Source of the DNA: Verticillium longisporum
Lineage: Eukaryota; Ascomycota; Sordariomycetes; Glomerellales; Plectosphaerellaceae
DNA: 64,000 nt
Assembly (NCBI GenBank): GCA_019188255.1
Contig: JAETXT010000006.1
Location: 1,860,001-1,924,000 of the forward strand
Direction: 5' to 3'
A program made the position numbers and the translations under genes. This document shows positions 56,264 to 64,000 of this stretch, in pieces. Under the pieces are notes generated by a model. It saw nothing but the letters and a program-made list of their open reading frames with translations. It was not told the origin of the DNA and did not search any database. Position 1 is the stretch's first letter. Every line of letters begins with the position of its first letter.

Positions 56264-59095
56264 ATGGACTCTGGTAAGCACAGAGTGACACTTACAAGGA
56301 GGGAGGAATGGAGGACATGGCTCAACTCCGTCAGAGCCGTGGCGACCTCCTACGAGGCCTGGGATCTAGTCGACCCAGACAAAGAGGCTGACAGACGGCC
56401 CAAGAGGGCCAAGAAGCCAACAGCACCGTCATTCGAAGATGAGACGCGAGATCTCAGCACACTGCTGACGTTGTACAAGATCCATTTGGACATCTACAAC
56501 AGGGAGTCAGCGGGCCTCCAGGAGGTCCAGAAATACATCCTCAACACAGTCGACAGGAGCCTTTCGGCCGTCTTCATGAACGAGGAAAGCAGCCAGGAGT
56601 GGCTCAAGGCGTTGAAGGACCACTTCGCCCCTTCCGACATGGGACAGAAACAATACATTCGCCAGCGCTGGGAGGAGCATATGGCGATGATCAAGAAGAT
56701 GGACCATGAGAAGTGGGTTGACGACTTCATCCTACTCTGTATCGAAGTTGAGAAGCACGGGATTCCTCAGCTTAAAGAAGCCGCAGATCAAAATGTTCAA
56801 TTCCTTCGGGCAATTCTTTCCGTGTCTCCAGGGTGGGCCGAAGCAGAGTGCGCCCACCAAGTTCGCCGGGAGCTGGATGATCGTGATGGAGGGAAGGTAC
56901 TGGCGTTGAGGTACAAGAGCTACCTTAGAGACTACCAACCGCATCGCCTCACCACCAAGCCATCTCAGACGTCCTTCTACAGCGACTCGGTGACCTTCAT
57001 GGGCAAGGACCGGAATGGTCAAAGTGATCGGACGAGTGCCCAGGATTCCCATCGTGACTCTCCTCAACAGCCAAACAGCTCGCCTTCTCGCAGACCATTC
57101 TGCGACTGTGTACAGCAGAAGAGGGCACCCAAGGCGTGTCAGCCCATCTGTCTGTGCCCAAATATCGCAGAACACCGGAGGAAGAAGAGCTATCAATCCG
57201 ATCAGAGCCTGCTGGACTACATTGACGAAGCGAAGAAAAGGATGAAGCCAAGCACATTGCAATTCTGGAACGAGAAAATCAAGGAGGACAAAAAGAAGCG
57301 GCAGGAGGCAAGAGGCACCAGTGGAGTCGCCGTCTCTGCTTTTAACAACTTCCTCGGTGACGATGATGAACAGAGCTGCGATGACGAGTACACCAACTTC
57401 ATGAGCAACTTCTCCGTCGCTGATTCGGACGAGTTTCAACGGACAAACCGAGGAGGGGATCTCCGTCACGAGTTCCTGATCGACTCGGGTACACCCAACC
57501 ATATAACCAACAACAAAGACCTCCTCACCAACTTTCGCGAGGCCACCGACACTGTAAGATACAGCACAGGAGGAGGCAAATCAAGCCCCGTCGAAGGGCA
57601 TGGCACGATGGCCATCGACACCCTCGACAGCAAGCAGAACGTCATCAGCATCACCTGCCATGATGTCTCGTACATCAAAGACTACCCGACGACGCTTATT
57701 TCAGCCAGGCAGCTCCAACGCCAAGGACTCGGACTGGACTCGCTCAGGAACATGCTGTTCAACCCAGCCACTGGCTCAGAGATCCCACTTCAGGAGAAGG
57801 GTGGCCAGTATGCGGTGAACACCCTACATAGCACCACTTCCTTCTATCACTCCAAGAAGCAGAGAGCCGCGATGGTCAGCGACTCGAGGCTCTGGCACGA
57901 ACGGCTGGCTCATGCCCACCCAGAGGCCATACAGCAGCTGCCATACAGCTGTACTGGAGTTGGGGTGAAAGGGCCAACAACATTCGAATGCGAGTCTTGC
58001 GGGGTAGCGAAATCCAAGAAGATTGTATCTCGGAGACAGCCAACGTACACGACGACGAATCCATTTGAGCGCGTCAACCTGGACTTCTTCAGCCCTGGGA
58101 AGTCGTACAACGGCATGGAGTCGTGCCTTGTAATAACGGACGCATATTCGGGGAAGATTGTTGTCAGGATTCTGCCTGCCAGAGCAGATGGCTTCCAGGC
58201 GTTTATCAACTTTGAGATGTTTCTCTGGAGACAGTACCATCTGGTCATCAAGGTCCTGAGAGTTGACTGGGACTCAGCACTACGCAGCAATCTGGTTACT
58301 TGGTCAGAAGAGCGCGGCATTCTCTTGGAGAGATCAGCCGCAAGGACACCAGAACAGAACGGTGCCGCAGAACGCAATGGAGGCACGATATTCACCATCG
58401 CAAGAACCCTTACCTCGGCTGCTGGGTTCCCGGAGGATTTGTGGCCAGAGGTGGTACAAACCGCTGCATATCTCCACAATCTCACGCCGAAGGGACGCCT
58501 ACAGTGGGCGACACCAGAAGGAAGGCTGAACGACTGGCTCAACTCCAAGGGCCTTGCCGCTCGAACTACGGCTCCAGGCCTGGCTCACCTGCGAAGATAC
58601 GGATGCAGGGCGTATCCTCTCACGGCAGACGCCCAAGAGGGACGTAACCGAAAGCAGAAGCTGGCTCCGAGAGCCCACATCGGCTATCTCTGTGGATACG
58701 ACAGCAGCAACATATACAGAATCTGGGTTCCAGAGATGAAAGCAGTATTGAGGACAAGAGACGTGGGTTTCGATGAGTCCACAGTTTTCAAGGACGCCCA
58801 ATCCCCAAAGCCAATTCTACAGGACGAATTCCAGGCTTTGGACGTGCCCGTTGCGGACGCCCAGAATCCTTTCAACTCGTCACTGGACATTGACGAGTTC
58901 GATGTTGCCACCATCGACCTGTTCGAGAAAGCCCGGACATTCCAACTTGGAGGAAAGATCAACGCGGAGATACTGCGACCCCGGGAAGGTCACACAGCCA
59001 GCAGAGATGATGTCCTGCCGTCACCACGTCCAACTCCAGAGACGGAGACTGGACAAGGCCAGCCAGCTGTCTCTGAGGGGTGGAAGATGCCGTAA
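56264..59095 (+). CDS. Copia Gag, protease and integrase part of the polyprotein
   Basis: 943 codons from MDSGKHRVTLTRREEWRTWL. Gag-like N-terminal half with an unusual Cys cluster (CDCVQQKRAPKACQPICLC) in place of a standard CCHC knuckle. Aspartic protease active site: FLIDSGTPNHITNN (DSG). GAG-pre-integrase zinc domain: LWHERLAHAHPEA with CESCGVAKSKK. Integrase core: VNLDFFSPGKSYNG (D), VLRVDWDSALRSN (D) and RTPEQNGAAERNG (E), the complete DDE triad. It stops at 59093-59095, just after the G4 run 59077-59080, whereas copia elements normally have one continuous Gag-Pol frame. Confidence 0.93.
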   Translation: MDSGKHRVTLTRREEWRTWLNSVRAVATSYEAWDLVDPDKEADRRPKRAKKPTAPSFEDETRDLSTLLTLYKIHLDIYNRESAGLQEVQKYILNTVDRSLSAVFMNEESSQEWLKALKDHFAPSDMGQKQYIRQRWEEHMAMIKKMDHEKWVDDFILLCIEVEKHGIPQLKEAADQNVQFLRAILSVSPGWAEAECAHQVRRELDDRDGGKVLALRYKSYLRDYQPHRLTTKPSQTSFYSDSVTFMGKDRNGQSDRTSAQDSHRDSPQQPNSSPSRRPFCDCVQQKRAPKACQPICLCPNIAEHRRKKSYQSDQSLLDYIDEAKKRMKPSTLQFWNEKIKEDKKKRQEARGTSGVAVSAFNNFLGDDDEQSCDDEYTNFMSNFSVADSDEFQRTNRGGDLRHEFLIDSGTPNHITNNKDLLTNFREATDTVRYSTGGGKSSPVEGHGTMAIDTLDSKQNVISITCHDVSYIKDYPTTLISARQLQRQGLGLDSLRNMLFNPATGSEIPLQEKGGQYAVNTLHSTTSFYHSKKQRAAMVSDSRLWHERLAHAHPEAIQQLPYSCTGVGVKGPTTFECESCGVAKSKKIVSRRQPTYTTTNPFERVNLDFFSPGKSYNGMESCLVITDAYSGKIVVRILPARADGFQAFINFEMFLWRQYHLVIKVLRVDWDSALRSNLVTWSEERGILLERSAARTPEQNGAAERNGGTIFTIARTLTSAAGFPEDLWPEVVQTAAYLHNLTPKGRLQWATPEGRLNDWLNSKGLAARTTAPGLAHLRRYGCRAYPLTADAQEGRNRKQKLAPRAHIGYLCGYDSSNIYRIWVPEMKAVLRTRDVGFDESTVFKDAQSPKPILQDEFQALDVPVADAQNPFNSSLDIDEFDVATIDLFEKARTFQLGGKINAEILRPREGHTASRDDVLPSPRPTPETETGQGQPAVSEGWKMP

Positions 59096-61128
59096 TAGAC
59101 ACCATTCAAGGGGCTGAAGATGCTGTGGAAGACACGATCCCCGTGCCAGACACCATTCAAGTGACTGAAGAGGCTATTGAAGACACTATCGAAGTAGCTC
59201 GGAGCCCTGAATCAACACCTCAACACACACCAGCTGATCAAAGTTCAGCTGAAGACGAGACAGAGACTGTGGAGGCCCGACCATCAGTGGCACCAGCCCC
59301 ACAGCCGTCGCCATCAACACAAATCCAAGGCACTCGAAGGAGCGCTAGAGACAGAAAGCCGTCACAGTTCAAAGACGGCACCCCCACCGACCAGGCTCTA
59401 GGAGCCCGCCGCAGCAAGAAAATGCCTCCATCATCACATTTGACCGTGGAATACTCATTCTTTCACACTCAGACTCCATCGAACAAGAAACCGCTTCTCC
59501 GAACAGATATGCCCGCGGAGCCAAGATCCTGGAAGGAGATGCTTCATTCTGATCACAAAAAGCAGTGGCTAGAAGCAAGCGTCCAGGAGGTCAACACCAT
59601 TGAAAATATGGACACAATCGAGCAAGTCCCCTTCGAATCGGTCGACCAGGAAATACACAAGGTTCTCGGGTTGACCTGGGTCTGGAAATACAAGGTTGAC
59701 TCCACCGGCTACGTGACCAAGTTCAAGGCCAGGCTCTGCGTACGAGGAGACCAACAGCCCAAGAATGAGATGGAAACATACGCGTCGACACTGGCAGCCA
59801 AGACGTTCAGAACGTTGATGGCCATCTGTGCAGAGTTTGACCTAGACACGCACCAGTTGGATGCCGTCAACGCCTTTCCAAATGCACACCTCGACGAGAC
59901 AGTCTACGTCTGGGCCCCTCAGGGCTGGGATCTCATGCAGGAGATGCAACAGAAGAAGGGCGCTCCACAGAGGCGCACGATTTTCAAGCTGAAGAGAGCT
60001 TTGTACGGTTTGCGCCGATCACCGCTTCTCTGGCACAAGCTGCTGTCCGAGGCTATGCGGAAGATCGGCCTCGTGGCTCTCGAGGAAGATAACTGTGTCT
60101 TCATGGGCAGAGGCATGATCATGTTCTTCTACGTTGACGACATCATCCTCATGAACCGCAAAGAGGATCGCCAAGCGGCCGAAGAGCTGAAGAGCCAGCT
60201 CAAGTCTCTGTTCGAGATGCGAGAACTTGGCGAGGTCAGATGGTTCTTAGGCATCAGAGTGGTCAGAGATCGTAGCCAGCGCAAGCTCTGGCTGTCTCTG
60301 GAGAACTACATCACTGAAAAGATGAAGGACCTCAACCTCCAGCCATCCACCAGAGGTCATTTGACGCCTCTATCAACAGACCCAGCACCTGCTCCAAAGG
60401 ATTACGAAGCCTCTGCTGAATCCATTCAACTATACCAACGCAAAATTGGTTCCATCAATTACGCAGCAACCACAACACGACCTGATGTGGCCAAAGCTGC
60501 CTCAAGACTTGCGGAGTCTCTGCTCAGGCCGACAGAACTCCATCACCTTGCAGCAGACCACTGTCTCCGCTACCTCTATCGCACAAGGACTCTCTCGCTG
60601 TCCTACGGAGGATCAGGAGACCATTCTACATCGCTGTATTGTGCGAGCGACGCATCATTCGGCGATGATCCCATCACCAGATTTAGTTCACAAGGATACA
60701 CCACCATGCTCTTTGGAGGTCCAATTGACTGGAAAGCTACAAAGCAGCGATCCGTGGTCACTTCTAGCACCGAAGCTGAGCTGGTGGCCCTCAGTGTCGC
60801 AGCGAGGAACTACCTTGCCACTCTTCGTCTGATCAAGGAGCTTCAGCTACGTTTTCATGGCAAGGTTCCGATCCAGATGTTCTGTGATAACCGCCAAACG
60901 CTGCTGTTACTCACTAGTGAGAGGCCTCAAGCCACTACGAAGCTCAAGCATGTTGACATCCATCGTCTTTGGATCCGACAAACAGTCAGACAGGGGAAGA
61001 TATCCGTGGACTGGATGAGCACTGACAAGATAGTGAGCGATGGGCTTACAAAGATTCTCCCGACTCAGAAGCATCAGAACTTCGTGAAGCTTCTGCAGAT
61101 GGAGTGCGTACCAGCGGTCCACCAGTGA
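59080..61128 (+). CDS. Copia reverse transcriptase and RNase H part of the polyprotein
   Basis: About 680 codons in the next frame, overlapping the end of the first part by 16 bases, with no ATG at the junction. After an acidic linker of repeated DTI units (VEDTIPVPDTIQ) come the reverse transcriptase blocks: TWVWKYKVDSTGYVTKFKAR, HQLDAVNAFPNAHLDETVYV, KRALYGLRRSPLLWHK and the catalytic FFYVDDIILM. RNase H: YCASDASFGDD, SSTEAELVALSVAA and MFCDNRQTLLLL, ending VDWMSTDKIVSDGLTKILPT. All catalytic residues are present, so the enzyme is probably active if the upstream frame is continuous. Confidence 0.93.
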   Translation: MEDAVIDTIQGAEDAVEDTIPVPDTIQVTEEAIEDTIEVARSPESTPQHTPADQSSAEDETETVEARPSVAPAPQPSPSTQIQGTRRSARDRKPSQFKDGTPTDQALGARRSKKMPPSSHLTVEYSFFHTQTPSNKKPLLRTDMPAEPRSWKEMLHSDHKKQWLEASVQEVNTIENMDTIEQVPFESVDQEIHKVLGLTWVWKYKVDSTGYVTKFKARLCVRGDQQPKNEMETYASTLAAKTFRTLMAICAEFDLDTHQLDAVNAFPNAHLDETVYVWAPQGWDLMQEMQQKKGAPQRRTIFKLKRALYGLRRSPLLWHKLLSEAMRKIGLVALEEDNCVFMGRGMIMFFYVDDIILMNRKEDRQAAEELKSQLKSLFEMRELGEVRWFLGIRVVRDRSQRKLWLSLENYITEKMKDLNLQPSTRGHLTPLSTDPAPAPKDYEASAESIQLYQRKIGSINYAATTTRPDVAKAASRLAESLLRPTELHHLAADHCLRYLYRTRTLSLSYGGSGDHSTSLYCASDASFGDDPITRFSSQGYTTMLFGGPIDWKATKQRSVVTSSTEAELVALSVAARNYLATLRLIKELQLRFHGKVPIQMFCDNRQTLLLLTSERPQATTKLKHVDIHRLWIRQTVRQGKISVDWMSTDKIVSDGLTKILPTQKHQNFVKLLQMECVPAVHQ

Positions 61129-61324
61129 ACAGCTTGCTCAATTTCGCCCACCTCTCCTAACACTTACACACATCCTTATTTGCTTCACAAGCACGATTTC
61201 CTTCATCTGCCCTGAGAACGCCAACTGTTCCAAAGGCACCAAATTCTCTACCAAAAGCCGCCAACAGGCATCTGCCTGATCTTTCGTGGTTCAGATGGTC
61301 AGAGAGAGGCTCGCCTACCCATCT

Positions 61325-61331
61325 GAGGGGG
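61325..61331 (+). other. Polypurine tract
   Basis: GAGGGGG, followed by TG, sits directly before the 3' LTR, the expected place for plus-strand DNA priming. Confidence 0.65.
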
Positions 61332-61333
61332 TG

Positions 61334-61546
61334 TGTTGCCGATCAGGCAAGGTTCTGTTCTGTGACCCAGGAGTACTTTCATCCCAAATGTGGAGTCCTC
61401 ATTTGATGCATTTGTTCTGTCGTTATCGCCCCGGTAAGACTCCTTACCGATGCTGGATCTGACCAATTACCTTCGTTTGGACTTCTGGAAGTCTCCTTTT
61501 GTACCTTAACAACAATCAATCCACTTTGTTCAATTCCGTGGTGACA
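61334..61546 (+). repeat. 3' LTR of the copia element
   Basis: 213 bp, same sequence as 55675-55887 with no difference found by eye. Confidence 0.97.
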
Positions 61547-61550
61547 CTTA

Positions 61551-61860
61551 GCTTAAGGTACCTAATGTTACCGCATCTAGGAGCCTACCTTACCTAAATA
61601 CCTAGACCTACCTGCATATAAGGAACCTGCCTAGGTACCTAGGTACCGGGCAGGTAGGCAGACTCTGGCGGGGTTCACAGTGAGCCCGTCAGCGGCGGGG
61701 ATGCAATCAGCCCACCGACAGGCCCATTCGAATAAGACCCCCTGCTTCCAGTCCGATCACCTTATCCTACTCCTTCCATAAGGTAGGTACCTATTTAGCT
61801 AGGTACTTACCTATACCTAAGTTAAGGTACTGACCTTAGGTTCCTCAGTGGTAAGGTACC
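61551..61860. repeat. GGTACCTAGGTA repeat cluster beside the retrotransposon
   Basis: Dense self-complementary units, for example TTAAGGTACCTAATG, CTGCCTAGGTACCTAGGTACC, AAGGTAGGTACCTATTTAG and GTTAAGGTACTGACC. Third and longest cluster of this motif family in the window. No coding potential. Confidence 0.75.
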
Positions 61861-62276
61861 CATCTAATGCTTCCCTTTGATGGATAGGGCAAGAGCGACG
61901 CGGCATACTTCTAAGTCTAAATGGAAGGAACGACTGTTTAAAGCTAGAGCCACCCCTGGTCCTGCAACCTTTCTAGATTTCGCGGTCAGATTTTACATTG
62001 GACCTGTTGATTCCAGAATCATCCGGCCTCCTCCAAATAAGACCCCCAAAAGCCAAATCAACAAAGTACACAGCGCCGCCTTTGAGGTCCCTAAGGCGCA
62101 CGTCAAGAAAGTGCCTTGAAAGGTGCAGTGTAGGTTGCCTCATTAGCCCATCTTAAGAGTGATCGTTGCCACTGATTTGGCCACGCCTACATTACAGAAA
62201 CTGCCGAAGCGAACAACGAAAGATACCCCTGGATCACGGGCAAAGAAATACAGAGGCATTCAAGAAAGCTGCTGCA
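61861..62276. other. Upstream region of the Hsp70-like gene
   Basis: About 400 bases with a short lysine-rich frame (61877-62119) that I do not accept as a gene. Probably promoter and leader of the next gene. Confidence 0.5.
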
Positions 62277-64000
62277 ATGGATTTCGAGGAGCTTGCTGTC
62301 AGCGAACGCAAGATCATCGTCGGCATCGACTTTGGCACCACTTACTCAGGCGTTGCTTGGGCGGAGACACAACGGCCTGATCGCCGAACCACCATCACTT
62401 CATGGCCCATCAGCAAGACCATCCGAGAGGGCGAGTCCTCCGATAAGGTGCCGACAAAAATGCGGTACTCGAATGGGGATGTTCAGTGGGGATTCTCGAT
62501 CCCCGTCACTGCACCTCAGAAAGAGATTGTTGAGTGGTTCAAGCTGTGAGTATCTTGCCATGAACGTAGATTACCTCAACTGCGAGATCGATCGGCTGAT
62601 CGCTTAGTGACCTCGACCCGACGTTACAAGGCATGGGAAATACTGTGGCCCAGGAAGCCCGTGCCGGCCGCAGTGTTAATCAGCTCGTCACCGATTTTAT
62701 CTCCTCCCTGGGCGAGCATCTTCGCTACATGCTGCGAATGAAGCTGGGCGAGCACATTGTCAGCACCATTCCGCTCGAGGTAAAGTTCAGTAATCTCCGA
62801 ACACGCCTACCTTTCTAACGAGACAGTTTTGTGTCACTGTTCCAGCTATCTGGTCCGAGCTCGCAAAGCACAACACAAAGCAGGCTTGCCAGAAAGCTAA
62901 TGGTCTGGTCGCCACGCCATCACAGATCCACCTGGTCTCCGAACCAGAAGCTGCCGCCATCTATGCACTCCATGGCCTTGATCCATATGGCCTTAAGATG
63001 GACGATACAATTGTCGTCGTGGATGCTGGCGGAGGCACGGTGGATCTGATTTCATACACGATCACCAGACTGAAGCCTATTCTGGAGGTCGAAGAAGCTG
63101 CGCCTGGATCTGGAGCCCTTTGCGGATCAACGTTTCTGAACAAGCGTTTCAAAGAATTTCTCACAGCCAGACCAGGCAACGAAGAGGGGTTTGATGACGA
63201 GGTTGTTGCAGACGCCATAGATGTATTTGAGAAGAAGGTAGCAACTCCCCAGTTCCCCGCTGCCGTTGTTGACACTAACAAGAGCAGATCAAACGTCAAT
63301 TCACCATGCAAGCTAGTCCTGACGACAGATTCATGGTCCCCGTTGGCGGCCTCGCCAATAACAAGGAACTCGGTATCAGCCGCGGCCGCCTTTCGCTCAA
63401 AGTGGCTGACTTGCAGACCATCTTCGAGCCCATCATCCTCGAGTGTATCAAGCTTGTCAGCGCCCAAATCGCCGCCTCGGACGTTCCCATCAGCGCCATT
63501 CTTCTCGTCGGCGGCTTCAGCGCCTCGAACTATCTCAAGGAGCGCATCCGCAACGCCATCGATCGCAAGATCCGGATTTTGCATCCCCCGAACGCCTGGC
63601 AGGCTGTCGTTCAGGGTGCCGTGATGAAGGGTCTCGCCCAGGCCTCTCCCAGCCACCTCACGCAAGTTCGCATCCAGAACCGTAGAGCCCGCAAGCACTA
63701 CGGCACGCGGTGTAACAGGGACTACGATGAAATACTGCACGGTCACCTCCGCGACAAACGCCGTTGGAGCGGCCTTTACGGTTGCTACCGAGTCAACGTG
63801 ATGAAATACATTGTTCTTAGGGGCGATGTCGTGTCCGAGACAGACCCGTACTGCCTCTCGTTTGTGTCTACTGGGCTTGTGAGCGATGGGCGCATCAATA
63901 ATATCCAACAGAACATTTACGCCGACGGCACGTCCTCCGTTGCACCGTTCGAGCACAACGACAACACGAAGCTGCTCTGCCGTGTCGAGGCCGACGTTAG
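62277..64000 (+). CDS. Hsp70-like (Hsp12A-type) ATPase-domain protein, C-terminus outside the window
   Basis: Actin-fold ATPase of the divergent Hsp70/HSPA12 group that is greatly expanded in filamentous fungi; client unknown. Exons 62277-62545, 62608-62779, 62827-63237 and 63288 to the edge, with introns of 62, 47 and 50 bp (GTGAGT, GTAAAG and GTAGCA donors), give 521 visible residues. Phosphate-1: KIIVGIDFGTTYSGVAWAE. Phosphate-2: TIVVVDAGGGTVDLISYTI. Adenosine motif: AILLVGGFSASNYLKERI. Also FCVTVPAIWSELAKHNTKQA and HLVSEPEAAAIYALHG. The start at MDFEELAVSERK directly precedes the first motif, as in homologues. The canonical substrate-binding domain is not visible. It lies just beyond the copia element. 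Confidence 0.9.

Larger units (their letters stand above)
55675..61546 (+). mobile_element. Ty1/copia LTR retrotransposon, nearly intact
   Basis: 5,872 bp element with two 213 bp LTRs (55675-55887, 61334-61546) that I find identical base by base, TG...CA termini, a primer-binding site, a polypurine tract and a Gag-Pol coding region in the order Gag, protease, integrase, reverse transcriptase, RNase H (the copia order). There are no RIP signs, in contrast to the block at 36.9-41.3 kb, so it inserted recently. The bases flanking it differ (ACAGG left, CTTAG right), so no target-site duplication can be seen. One frame break lies between integrase and reverse transcriptase. Confidence 0.95.

Noticed and set aside
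41898..64000. A complete Starship element
   Set aside because: Only a captain-like gene is visible. No terminal repeats, target duplication or opposite border can be identified in the window, so the element itself is not annotated.

Overview
This is nuclear DNA of a filamentous ascomycete (Pezizomycotina, probably Sordariomycetes). The protein-coding genes carry short GT-AG introns of about 46 to 90 bases, often with CTAAC or CTGAC branch sites. The gene set is fungal: Prp22, Arg82/IPK2, the RNAi chaperone subunit Arb1, Sna/Pmp3, Clp1, Gal10, a SUN protein, Fad1 and a Bas2-like secreted cysteine protein. One 4.4 kb block has the CpA/TpG depletion that repeat-induced point mutation (RIP) leaves behind. 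No rRNA, convincing tRNA or CRISPR was seen.

Positions 1 to about 36,700 are a conserved euchromatic segment with long intergenic spaces. In order: prp22 (minus, cut by the left edge), inositol polyphosphate multikinase (minus), arb1 (plus), a Sna/Pmp3 proteolipid (minus) divergent from clp1 (plus), a GH106-like alpha-L-rhamnosidase (plus), a small secreted two-repeat cysteine protein (plus), a giant ankyrin protein (minus), a quinone oxidoreductase (plus), UDP-glucose 4-epimerase (minus), a SUN-domain protein (plus) and FAD synthetase (minus). These act in splicing, 3' end formation, small-RNA heterochromatin, inositol phosphate signalling, cofactor and sugar-nucleotide supply and the nuclear envelope. 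They do not form one pathway or cluster.

Positions 36,890 to 61,550 are an accessory, repeat-rich island. It starts with the RIP-degraded block (36,890-41,335), in which a Myb/SANT-like transposon gene can still be sensed. Next is a DUF3435 tyrosine-recombinase gene, the superfamily that includes Starship captains. Then come a multi-pass membrane protein, a hexapeptide acetyltransferase, several lineage-specific or broken ORFs, and a Ty1/copia retrotransposon with identical 213 bp LTRs and no target-site duplication. After it, an Hsp70-like gene runs off the right edge.

A cross-cutting observation is that at least nine apparent frameshifts all look like one missing base inside a short homopolymer. 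They occur even in the essential prp22 and in an otherwise intact, very young retrotransposon. Systematic consensus undercalling in the assembly explains them better than widespread pseudogenisation. Most of the affected genes are therefore annotated as probably functional, with the break position stated.
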